A stretch of 64,000 nucleotides of DNA from Acidobacteriaceae bacterium (GTDB lineage Bacteria > Acidobacteriota > Terriglobia > Terriglobales > Acidobacteriaceae), in assembly GCA_003165075.1 (NCBI GenBank), contig PLSM01000182.1, positions 62,001-126,000 of the forward strand. Direction: 5' to 3'. The notes under the pieces were generated by a model. That model worked only from the letters and a program-made list of their open reading frames with translations. It was not told where the DNA came from and made no database searches. Position numbers and translations under genes: made by a program. Shown here one piece after another: positions 16,894 to 24,106 of this stretch; the stretch's first letter is position 1, and each line of letters begins with the position of its first letter.

Positions 16894-17990
16894 TTCGTTC
16901 CCTCCGTGGCCGGCTTCTTCGGACCGACGTATTGAAACACCTGGACGCGGCGGTTGAACGAATCCACTACAAAGACCCGGTCGCTATGGTCGATGAACAA
17001 CCCTGCCGGAAGCTGGAACTCTGCTGCATGCGTGCCCCTGGAGCCGAAGTAATAAAGCAATTCACCCTGGCGGTTGAAGACCTGCACCACGCCCCACAAA
17101 GCATCCACCACGTAGAGATCGCCTTCCGAGTCGACACTGACTGCTTTCGGCCGGAACATGGCCCCGGAACTGTCGCCGATTTTTCCAACGGCGTACTGAA
17201 ACGATCCGGAGCGGTCAAACACCTGCACGCGGAAGTTCATGGCATCTACCACCATCAGGTTCGGCCCATCCAGCCGCAGTTCAGTGGGCAGATTGAACTC
17301 GCCCTGGGCTTGACCCGTCTTGCCGATGGTCTGCAACACATTGCCTTGCATGTCGAGGACGAATACCTGGTCGCGGAGCGTGTCGGTTACATAAATCCGC
17401 TGCGCCGTCGAGTCCACGGCAATTCCAGTGGGCCGTTTGAAATAACCTTCGCCGCCCTTCAGCCGGCCGATGGTGCGCAGATATTTTCCATTGGTCGCGA
17501 AGACAAAAATCACACCGGAATCCGAGTCGGTTACGTAGATATTGTCCTGCGCATCGATCGCGACGCATTGCGGCGTCAGCATCGGGTCCTTTTCCTTTTT
17601 GCGCTCGATGAACTTGTACTTATGCTCAGTGAAATCGAAGACATGCACGCCTACCGCGCCCGGGTCCGTCACAATTATGCGCCCGCGTGAATCGGCGACG
17701 ATGCTGTATGGACGCACCAAAGAATGGAATTCGGGCGCACCCGCAATTACGTCCACCAGCTTGTTCCAGAAGCCGCGGTTCGGCTTGACTTCAGTTTCCG
17801 AGCTGAAACTGTGTTCCCAGGAGAGTTTGCGTCCGCCATCCAGCGACATCTCCCACAACTCCGGTGTCGCGGCCGGGGGCTTGGACTTTGGTGATGCCCA
17901 GGTTGGAATTAGCAACAGTACGGCGCCAGTCACCATCAGGACTGGTCGTAGACAATGCCACCGCTCTCCTCTTAAAAGAAATTGAACCAA
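16890..17990 (-). CDS. Exported NHL-repeat beta-propeller protein of the porin-cytochrome operon
   Basis: 366 aa. N-terminal hydrophobic segment PVLMVTGAVLLLIPTWA acts as signal peptide. Six or so NHL blades follow from about residue 90, with repeats such as IVADSRGRIIVTDPG, AIDAQDNIYVTDSDS, AVDSTAQRIYVTD, SVDSEGDLYVVD and FIDHSDRVFVVDS. It overlaps the barrel gene upstream by 19 bp and the 12-heme cytochrome gene downstream by 4 bp. Related in type, though not in the low-complexity tail, to the NHL protein at 10208-11542. Propellers of this sort often act as scaffolds; here it may hold the cytochrome to the barrel (inference). Confidence 0.82.
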   Translation of the reverse strand: MVQFLLRGERWHCLRPVLMVTGAVLLLIPTWASPKSKPPAATPELWEMSLDGGRKLSWEHSFSSETEVKPNRGFWNKLVDVIAGAPEFHSLVRPYSIVADSRGRIIVTDPGAVGVHVFDFTEHKYKFIERKKEKDPMLTPQCVAIDAQDNIYVTDSDSGVIFVFATNGKYLRTIGRLKGGEGYFKRPTGIAVDSTAQRIYVTDTLRDQVFVLDMQGNVLQTIGKTGQAQGEFNLPTELRLDGPNLMVVDAMNFRVQVFDRSGSFQYAVGKIGDSSGAMFRPKAVSVDSEGDLYVVDALWGVVQVFNRQGELLYYFGSRGTHAAEFQLPAGLFIDHSDRVFVVDSFNRRVQVFQYVGPKKPATEGTK

Positions 17991-19825
17991 CGTGACACAC
18001 CCATGTAGTACGAAGATAAGACTTCCGGTGGCATGCCGGAACTGCTGAATCCCTGCTCCAAACGGGAGTATCCGCTTGTAAAGTTCAACTTGCGGACCTG
18101 GTACTGGATAAGGGCATTATATTGATCGTTCTCGTTCGTGGACATGACCCCGGAACTGGAAGTATTGCTGTTTGACTTGGCATAGGAGGCTGTGAAGAGG
18201 AGACCTTTAACGGGAGAGCTGGAGAGTGCGACGGAATAACTATCTCCGCCGTAGAGGTTTACCAGACTCGAGGGAAGAATGGGCGAGGGCACAGGCACAG
18301 GCACCAGACCCGCCCCAGTTAACAGCGCCTGCCCACTCGATTTGGAATAGCTGCCGGTAGCAGTAAACCAACGGATATAGCTCAAACTGCCGTTGAAACT
18401 CTCGTTGCTGCTTGCCGTGCCCGCCTGCTGGGTCAGCGCGGTGCGGCCGCCACCAGCGCCTGCGCTCACGCGGAACTGCCCCCATCTATGGCTTACATTG
18501 CCTGAATAGTGGTAGAAGGAGTTCATATAGGTAACCAGCAAGGTCTGTACGTTCTGGGCATAGCCGAAGGTCCCGTTCACGTGCCAGCCCCGAATCTCGC
18601 TGGAGTAGTTCTCGTTAGTCGATAAGCTCAACGTATCGTCGCCGGTCTGGTCTGAGGTATTGCTGTTTGCGGTGACCGAGGCAATGAAATTGCCGTCAAG
18701 AACCACATGAGAGTAGGTGGCGCTTCCGCCGAATGAGTTCACTCCATAATCTTCTCCCACGAACGACTGGGTACGGCGCTCAAAGTAGGCCGAGGTTTGC
18801 AGATTGGCTGCCGGAGTGTAATTGGCAATGCCCATGAGGTCCAGGGAACTGGACGACTCATTCGAGTTAAGCCCTTGCACCACACCACCGGCGGCAATGA
18901 CCGACTCGATGAGTTCTCCGGTCAAGTTGTCAGAGTAATTCGCACTCCCCGAGAGTGTAAGCTCGCTGGTTGGGTGCACCGACGCAAGGATGTTGATCAA
19001 GTCAATGCTTCCGCTGGAATTGGAACTCAGGAATTCGCTGTCCCAGTCGGATCGGTTAAAGTTGGTCGAGATCGAGCCGTGCCAAGGCAACTGGTGCGCG
19101 ACATTGAAACCATAGCCGTCAGAGTTCGAATGCGTTTCTGTACCCTGTTGGCCGGCCACTACCTCCGGAATGAGCGAGTCACCACCTCCCGCGGTATAGA
19201 AGGCGCCCATGTTGAACCCCCCCAACTGATAGCCTGAATGGAGGTTGAACGAATGAAACGAATTTTTTCCTTGATCGTTCGACCCGTAGACCGAATACTG
19301 GCTGGTTCCTATTTGGAAACCCGCTGAAAGACTGGGCATGGCCGGAACGTTTTCGCTCCAGTTGATGCCAAACGTGTCGCTATCGCCATGAGTCACGAAA
19401 TTGGCGAGGCCGGGAACAGCGTAGTTGCCTTCGCTGTTGTAAGCCTTGGAATAGCTGACCGAACCGGGAAAGTGGCTGCCACCGAAGATGTTGGTGCTGA
19501 TGTCGACGCCGCTGGCGTTGGAGATGGACTGGAAGTTGGAGTTCGCCCGCGACTGGTTCAGGTAGAGACTGGCATTATAGGAAAGAAAATTGGGATTGTA
19601 GAAAGAACCTGAGAGATTGGCGGTGCCTCCGACGGCCCAGTTGTGGTCACCGCTAGTCATATTCCCAAAGTCAGCAGCATACCCTGTGGAGACTGTGCCA
19701 TTCAGATTTGTGCTGAAGTCGCCCACCGTGACCTGTGCGGCAGCGGGCCATGCAAGTAGCAGAGCGCCTGCCTGCAAGAGCCACGCGACTCGCAAAGAAC
19801 CCGCCACTGTGTGCCATCTAAGCAT
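17972..19825 (-). CDS. Outer-membrane beta-barrel, probable porin of a porin-cytochrome complex
   Basis: 617 aa. Signal peptide of about 30 residues (LLQAGALLLAWPAAAQ). The mature part is rich in Ser, Asn, Gly, Tyr and Thr, with alternating hydrophobic/polar strands throughout, for example SYNASLYLNQSR and FTASYAKSNSN. It ends in SRWFNFF, the aromatic C terminus expected for BAM-inserted barrels. The protein contains no cysteine at all, so it lacks the N-terminal CXXC seen in MtrB. Length is in the range of MtrB/OmbB-type conduits that thread multiheme cytochromes through the outer membrane. The operon position, between a parvulin chaperone and NHL plus cytochrome genes, supports that role. 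No sequence motif proves it. Confidence 0.75.
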   Translation of the reverse strand: MLRWHTVAGSLRVAWLLQAGALLLAWPAAAQVTVGDFSTNLNGTVSTGYAADFGNMTSGDHNWAVGGTANLSGSFYNPNFLSYNASLYLNQSRANSNFQSISNASGVDISTNIFGGSHFPGSVSYSKAYNSEGNYAVPGLANFVTHGDSDTFGINWSENVPAMPSLSAGFQIGTSQYSVYGSNDQGKNSFHSFNLHSGYQLGGFNMGAFYTAGGGDSLIPEVVAGQQGTETHSNSDGYGFNVAHQLPWHGSISTNFNRSDWDSEFLSSNSSGSIDLINILASVHPTSELTLSGSANYSDNLTGELIESVIAAGGVVQGLNSNESSSSLDLMGIANYTPAANLQTSAYFERRTQSFVGEDYGVNSFGGSATYSHVVLDGNFIASVTANSNTSDQTGDDTLSLSTNENYSSEIRGWHVNGTFGYAQNVQTLLVTYMNSFYHYSGNVSHRWGQFRVSAGAGGGRTALTQQAGTASSNESFNGSLSYIRWFTATGSYSKSSGQALLTGAGLVPVPVPSPILPSSLVNLYGGDSYSVALSSSPVKGLLFTASYAKSNSNTSSSGVMSTNENDQYNALIQYQVRKLNFTSGYSRLEQGFSSSGMPPEVLSSYYMGVSRWFNFF

Positions 19826-19941
19826 GCTGCTAACAATCTCGTTGCCGTACCAGGTTTCGCTTCAGCCATACTGCCTGTCTTTCAAAATCAGGTTGCCCTT
19901 TGGGAGTCTGGGCGTCGAATTTATGTTCCTTCCGCAGCCTC

Positions 19942-20970
19942 TTACATCGCTTCGATCTTCGCGTCTTGGCGCAGTTTCTTGTCCAGCGCGGTACGAATCT
20001 GGTTCTTCTTGATCTGCGGAAGTTCTTTCTCCAGTTGCGCTTTCACATCGTCAAACTTCGCCTTTCCTGCTGGCGTGTGCTCCTTCAGGCGCACGATGGT
20101 GTAGGCCTGTTCTATCTGAAGCAAATCGCTGACTTCGCCCGGCTTCATGGCCAGCAGCGCCTTCACAACCTGGGGCGCAAGTTGATCGACAGGGGCCGGT
20201 TTGTGCTCGCCCATCATCACGCGGTAGTCGTCATCGGAAATCTTCTCCGCCAACGTGCCAAACTCTTCCACCGTCTTTGTGGCCTTTGCCTGGCGCAGCG
20301 CCTGCTCGGCCCGCGTGCGCCCTTCCTTCACTTGGTTGGCAGTGGCATTGGCCGGCGGGAAAATAGAAATACTCTGAAAGGTGAATGTTTCCGGATGTTG
20401 GAAGCGCGCCGGGTTCTTGTCGTAGTAAGCCCTGATCTCGTCCGGGGATACCGTGCTCTTGTTGTCAACTTCGGTTTTCAGCAAGGCGTCAATCAGCAGC
20501 GAGCGCCGGATTTTTTCCTGAAGCAAATGCTCCGAGCCTTGAAACTCGCTCTGCATCAGCGCATTGAATTCCTCAGGCGTGGCAAACTGTTTGCGGAAGT
20601 CCACCTCGGCATGTCGCATTGTCGCGGCCGATATCGTCATCTTGCGGTGCAATGCTTCCTGATACACCAGCTCCTCGAAGATGATCATCTTCAGGGCGCC
20701 CTCGCGAATTCCTGGCTCGAGGTCTTTGGGAATCCCGTTGTGCTGGCGAGCGTAAGGAAAAATCGCGTATTCCTCGCGCACCAGGTCGGTATCAGTCAGA
20801 ACCGAACCGTTCACGCTCACCACCGGCTTGGCCATCACCATCGGCGCCGGTTTTGCCGGCCCTTGAGCGGGTGGCTGTGTGAAGACCGTGGGTGTGTGAG
20901 AGGCTACCTGGGCGCCGGCAGCCACAAAGGTTAGCAGAAGAAATCCAAACATGGGGAAGTTGTATTTCAT
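19942..20970 (-). CDS. Parvulin/SurA-type peptidyl-prolyl isomerase-like chaperone
   Basis: 342 aa from the ATG at 20970; the longer reading from 21138 would overlap the cytochrome upstream and has no signal at its start. Residues 1-24 are a signal peptide. A Pro-rich linker, a SurA-N-like helical region (about 50-190) and a rotamase region (about 195-310, FTFQSISIFPP to DLLQIEQAYTIVRL) follow. The parvulin GDLG motif is replaced by DDDYRVMMG, so isomerase activity is doubtful while chaperone function may persist. The gene lies between a 4-heme cytochrome and the barrel gene, which suggests a dedicated periplasmic chaperone for the barrel or cytochromes. Confidence 0.78.
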   Translation of the reverse strand: MKYNFPMFGFLLLTFVAAGAQVASHTPTVFTQPPAQGPAKPAPMVMAKPVVSVNGSVLTDTDLVREEYAIFPYARQHNGIPKDLEPGIREGALKMIIFEELVYQEALHRKMTISAATMRHAEVDFRKQFATPEEFNALMQSEFQGSEHLLQEKIRRSLLIDALLKTEVDNKSTVSPDEIRAYYDKNPARFQHPETFTFQSISIFPPANATANQVKEGRTRAEQALRQAKATKTVEEFGTLAEKISDDDYRVMMGEHKPAPVDQLAPQVVKALLAMKPGEVSDLLQIEQAYTIVRLKEHTPAGKAKFDDVKAQLEKELPQIKKNQIRTALDKKLRQDAKIEAM

Positions 20971-21038
20971 GATTGACATCCTGATTCTGAAAAGAAGGGG
21001 AAGGGAAACTGTCGCCCCTTCCCCGTGATGCAAAGTGA

Positions 21039-21944
21039 TTAGAGTGTGGTTCCAGCAGTGCTTCCGTTCTTTTCGTTCGACTCGCCGGCATGGCACTGGC
21101 GGCAGAACTGCGCTGCCTCGTTGGAGGTGGGGCTCCACGGGTTATAGGGCCCGCGAAGGAAGAACATGGTCTGGTAGGTGCCGGGCGTCATGCCACTCGT
21201 CGAGGTACCGCCAGAATTCGAGGCGCTTACCTTGACCACGTTCATCACGTGCTGGTTGTGGCAGGTCGTGCAAAGGACCACGGCATTGGTGGGACCGCCG
21301 TTATCGCCAAACGAGACAAAGAAGCCATAGTTCTTGTTAAACACCGAGGAATACGTCCCGGTCATCGCGACCGAGATGGCCAGTTCGCCGTAGCTGTTGG
21401 TGACTTCGCTCATGGTGCAATCCCAATTGGACCCGCCGCATGCCCATTTGGCATTGAGCCCCACCGGGTGGTCATTGAGGTAGTTCCCTACGCCGGTGTT
21501 GTCTTTTCCGAGCAGCGTGGGGATGACGGAGGTGCCGTAGGTTGTGGGCAGCGCCTCATAGACCTTGTTCTTCATCATAGCGCCCTGCGCGTAGTTACCG
21601 TCGTGGCAGCTCAGGCAGGTGAGCAAGCCACCAACGTCAGGCGTCGTGGCCGCCATGCTGGTCGGCAGTGTTTCTGAGTAACCGCCTCCGCCAGTTGAAA
21701 TGGTCTGGCCGTAAAGATTGCTGACATCTTCGCCCCAGAGAGCGACGTTGCCAGTAGTAGTGTCGGTTTTGGTGGGCGAGATGCCGTTGCCCCATGCGCC
21801 GCTGTGTGGTGCGTGACAGGCCGCGCAACCGCGGCCGTAGTTAAGGTGAGCGCCAAGGACGTCGGTCGCCGGCGCATACGTCTGGGCCGCCACGAATCCC
21901 GCGGCTGCCAGGAACATCAGGGCGATAAGTAAATTCCGTTTCAT
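21039..21944 (-). CDS. 4-heme c-type cytochrome, first gene of porin-cytochrome operon
   Basis: 301 aa from the ATG at 21944, with GGAGG 9 bases upstream; a start at 22244 would add 100 residues of improbable leader. Signal peptide 1-20 (ALMFLAAAGFVAAQ). Four CXXCH motifs (CAACH, CLSCH, CTTCH, CRQCH) and almost the same order of flanking words as the 14018 gene, with a few insertions. Genes follow at 68 bp (PPIase), then 116 bp (barrel), then two overlaps, all on the minus strand, consistent with one operon. The upstream region holds four CRP/FNR-like palindromes. Confidence 0.88.
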   Translation of the reverse strand: MKRNLLIALMFLAAAGFVAAQTYAPATDVLGAHLNYGRGCAACHAPHSGAWGNGISPTKTDTTTGNVALWGEDVSNLYGQTISTGGGGYSETLPTSMAATTPDVGGLLTCLSCHDGNYAQGAMMKNKVYEALPTTYGTSVIPTLLGKDNTGVGNYLNDHPVGLNAKWACGGSNWDCTMSEVTNSYGELAISVAMTGTYSSVFNKNYGFFVSFGDNGGPTNAVVLCTTCHNQHVMNVVKVSASNSGGTSTSGMTPGTYQTMFFLRGPYNPWSPTSNEAAQFCRQCHAGESNEKNGSTAGTTL

Positions 21945-22246
21945 TGAGTAGAGCCTCCAATTGCACTTTCTTGCTGCTCGACTGGACCGTGACGTAGACC
22001 TTACCGGCGCTGCTTTCAGTTCAGTCTTCGTGCACAATGTGCGCACGAATGGTGCCGTTGTCGCGGGATGAGCCAAATTACTGGCCGCATCTCGTAAATG
22101 ATTGCTGAGAATGAGGGTTCGACGTTCTCCGAGGCGATGAGCTGACACATCGTTAGCCCTTCGCCACCAACTCTTGGGCGTTCTGGCACAGTGACGTTGG
22201 CGAACAATCTCACAATAATCTGATCCCCGATGTATTGTTTTCATAC

Positions 22247-22260
22247 GTGAGTACCGTCAC
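22247..22260. promoter_or_regulatory. CRP/FNR-type palindrome 1
   Basis: GTGAGTACCGTCAC, exact GTGA-N6-TCAC. It lies 303-316 bp upstream of the 4-heme cytochrome ATG at 21944, the copy nearest to that operon. Confidence 0.5.
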
Positions 22261-22331
22261 TTCGTGGAAAGCACATTGGCCCACTTGCAAGGTGTCTACA
22301 AGTGCTCGAAGTTACGCATACATGTTGTCAG

Positions 22332-22345
22332 GTGATTGATCTCAC
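22332..22345. promoter_or_regulatory. CRP/FNR-type palindrome 2
   Basis: GTGATTGATCTCAC, exact GTGA-N6-TCAC. Its centre is 19 bp from that of the next copy. Confidence 0.5.
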
Positions 22346-22350
22346 GTTAT

Positions 22351-22364
22351 GTGATGTCAGTCAC
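22351..22364. promoter_or_regulatory. CRP/FNR-type palindrome 3 (full TGTGA-N6-TCACA)
   Basis: GTGATGTCAGTCAC flanked by T and A, giving the complete CRP core TGTGA-N6-TCACA. It is the strongest match of the six. Confidence 0.6.
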
Positions 22365-22386
22365 ACCATGTGACAGAAATTTCAAT

Positions 22387-22400
22387 GTGACTGCCGTCAC
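22387..22400. promoter_or_regulatory. CRP/FNR-type palindrome 4
   Basis: GTGACTGCCGTCAC, exact match with a left-flanking T. It lies 182-195 bp upstream of the TPR gene start at 22582. Confidence 0.5.
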
Positions 22401-22581
22401 GTTTCCATGTGATGTAGATTGCTCCCTAGCTTTTTCTTGACGGCTAAAGTGAAATTGCAACGCGGTGGGCTCAGGGAACCTTCTGCCCCGCGGGAAACAT
22501 CCATACACGGTGGTTCGCGCTCCGATGTTGCCAATCGAAAAAGACCGATTCGCGAGTAATTCTGACCAGGGAGAATATGGC

Positions 22582-23298
22582 ATGGAAAACGAGCCAGCCA
22601 CGGCATCAACTGCGAGTCCGACCTTACGGGCGACGCATGTCTACACGATGGCAGCCATCTGCCTCGTGGTAGGCCTGACAGTCGGATACCTGTCCCGCGG
22701 ATCGCAATCGTCCGTATCTCCGACACCACCCACTTCCAAAGCGGTACCGTTATCCGTGCCAGGGACCACGACGGGCGGCGGACACCTGCCCAGCCTGGAC
22801 CAGATGAGGCAGAGAGCAGACAAGCAGGCGGCGCCGCTGCTCGAAAAACTCAAGAGCGATCCGAACAACGTTGCGGTGCTTGTGCAAGTCGGAGCCATTT
22901 ACCACTCGACCCACCAGTTCAAGGAAGCGGCTGCCTACTACGGCAGGGCAGTACAAATCGACCCCATGAATGTTCCCAATCGCGTGAAGTTGGCTGCCAG
23001 TCTGTACCGCAGCGACGATGTCGATGGGGCGATTGCACAGCTGAATACGGCGCTGAGCTATGACCCCAAAGACGCTAATTCGCTGTTCAATCTTGGGATG
23101 ATCAAGTGGCAAGGAAAGAGGGACGGCAAGGGTGCACTGGCGGCCTGGCAGGAATTGTTGAAATCAAATCCGCAATTGAGCGCAGATCGAAAAGCCGCGG
23201 TGCTTAAACAAATGGCCGACGTGCTCACAGCGATGGGCGATCAACACGGGATTGAGGGAGCACGGAGCCATGACGGATACAAATCAAACCCCAATTAA
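22582..23298 (+). CDS. Membrane-anchored TPR protein (CcmH/NrfG-like) 1
   Basis: 238 aa from the ATG at 22582, with AGGGAG about 8 bases upstream; the frame is open back to 22465 without a better site. One transmembrane anchor (AAICLVVGLTVGYL, about 24-37) follows a short cytoplasmic tail. A Pro/Ser/Thr linker leads to periplasmic tetratricopeptide repeats (about 85-210; SIYHSTHQF-like, AAAYYGRAVQIDP and AIAQLNTALSYDP helices). The layout matches the TPR part of cytochrome c maturation proteins CcmH/CcmI/NrfG, which present apocytochrome to the heme lyase. Being divergent from the cytochrome operon, a role in assembling these cytochromes is likely. It overlaps its paralogue by 29 bp. Confidence 0.75.
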   Translation: MENEPATASTASPTLRATHVYTMAAICLVVGLTVGYLSRGSQSSVSPTPPTSKAVPLSVPGTTTGGGHLPSLDQMRQRADKQAAPLLEKLKSDPNNVAVLVQVGAIYHSTHQFKEAAAYYGRAVQIDPMNVPNRVKLAASLYRSDDVDGAIAQLNTALSYDPKDANSLFNLGMIKWQGKRDGKGALAAWQELLKSNPQLSADRKAAVLKQMADVLTAMGDQHGIEGARSHDGYKSNPN

Positions 23299-23938
23299 GG
23301 GATGGACGAGAATGCGGGCAATTGCTTTGTCGGTTGTCTGCCTGATGGTGGGAATCGGCGGTGGCTGGTCCATCCGCGGATTGCATAGTCCGGCGGTGAC
23401 TGGAGCCACGAAAGCTGCCGGCATCTCGGCGCCGCCAGAAGAGGGGTCCAGCCCGGCTTCCCAGGCGGCCAGTCCCGCTCGATTGAAAGAAATGGCCGAC
23501 GCACAGGCAGCGCCACTGCTTCACAAACTCAAGTCAGATGCCAGTAACCCAGATCTGCTAACGAGCATTGGCAACCTCTATTACGACGCGCAACAGTATT
23601 CCATCGCCGTCGACTACTATGGGCGCGCCCTCAAGGCCAGGCCCGGCGATGCAGCCGTGCGAACCGACATGGGAACTGCCTATTGGTTCATGGGAAACGC
23701 CGATACGGCGATTGCGGAATTCAATAAGGCGCTCACCTACACACCGAACAATGCGAATACACTTTTCAACCTCGGTCTAGTCAAGTGGAAGGGGAAGATG
23801 GACCCCGCGGGCGCGATTGCCGATTGGGAGAAGCTGCTGACCGCCAACCCGAACTACGAAGGCAAAGACAAAGTTGAACAAATGATGACCGAGGCGAAGA
23901 AGCAGGTTGCATTCCAGCCGGGGAAGACGACGAAGTAG
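23270..23938 (+). CDS. Membrane-anchored TPR protein (CcmH/NrfG-like) 2
   Basis: 222 aa from the ATG at 23270; GGAG sites lie just upstream inside the preceding gene. Same architecture as the first copy: short N tail, anchor (AIALSVVCLMVGIGGGWSI, about 17-35), linker, then TPR helices (LLTSIGNLYYDAQQY, AVDYYGRALKARPGD, AIAEFNKALTYTPNN, TLFNLGLVKW). The sequence similarity and overlap indicate tandem duplication. Probably cotranscribed with the first copy and acting with it in cytochrome maturation or scaffolding. Confidence 0.75.
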   Translation: MTDTNQTPIKGWTRMRAIALSVVCLMVGIGGGWSIRGLHSPAVTGATKAAGISAPPEEGSSPASQAASPARLKEMADAQAAPLLHKLKSDASNPDLLTSIGNLYYDAQQYSIAVDYYGRALKARPGDAAVRTDMGTAYWFMGNADTAIAEFNKALTYTPNNANTLFNLGLVKWKGKMDPAGAIADWEKLLTANPNYEGKDKVEQMMTEAKKQVAFQPGKTTK

Positions 23939-23945
23939 TGGGTAC

Positions 23946-23980
23946 CCCATCCTTTCCGCGTTTTTTGCGGAAAGGGTGGG
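23946..23980. repeat. CCCAYCCTT-type palindrome between convergent genes
   Basis: A 14-bp stem, CCCATCCTTTCCGC (23946-23959) against GCGGAAAGGGTGGG (23967-23980), with one G-T wobble and a 7-base loop that includes six T. It lies 8 bp after the TPR operon stop and before the convergent MaoC fusion, so it may serve as terminator on both strands. It shares its outer sequence with the palindrome at 60318-60357, which marks a dispersed repeat family. Confidence 0.65.
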
Positions 23981-24106
23981 AGGCCACGTATGTCCATCTC
24001 GACAGTAAACAGTCAAGCCGAAGACGCTTTAAAGTCGCCGGTCATCGTGAAGAACGGCGGCTTTGGATCGCTGCAGCATCGCAATGATCCAAAGCCGGGC
24101 AAACCT

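Larger units (their letters stand above)
21945..22581. other. 637-bp divergent control region with four CRP/FNR-like palindromes
   Basis: No supported gene. It separates the porin-cytochrome operon (minus) from the TPR pair (plus). Four exact GTGA-N6-TCAC palindromes lie at 22247, 22332, 22351 and 22387, and additional half-sites CATGTGA occur near 22368 and 22407. The cluster is closer to the TPR start (about 180-335 bp) than to the cytochrome start (about 300-456 bp), so it may serve both directions. Confidence 0.55.

Noticed and set aside
17972-19825. The barrel as a true MtrB orthologue
   Set aside because: It contains no cysteine, hence no N-terminal CXXC, and shares no MtrB motif that I can see; only the type of role is proposed.
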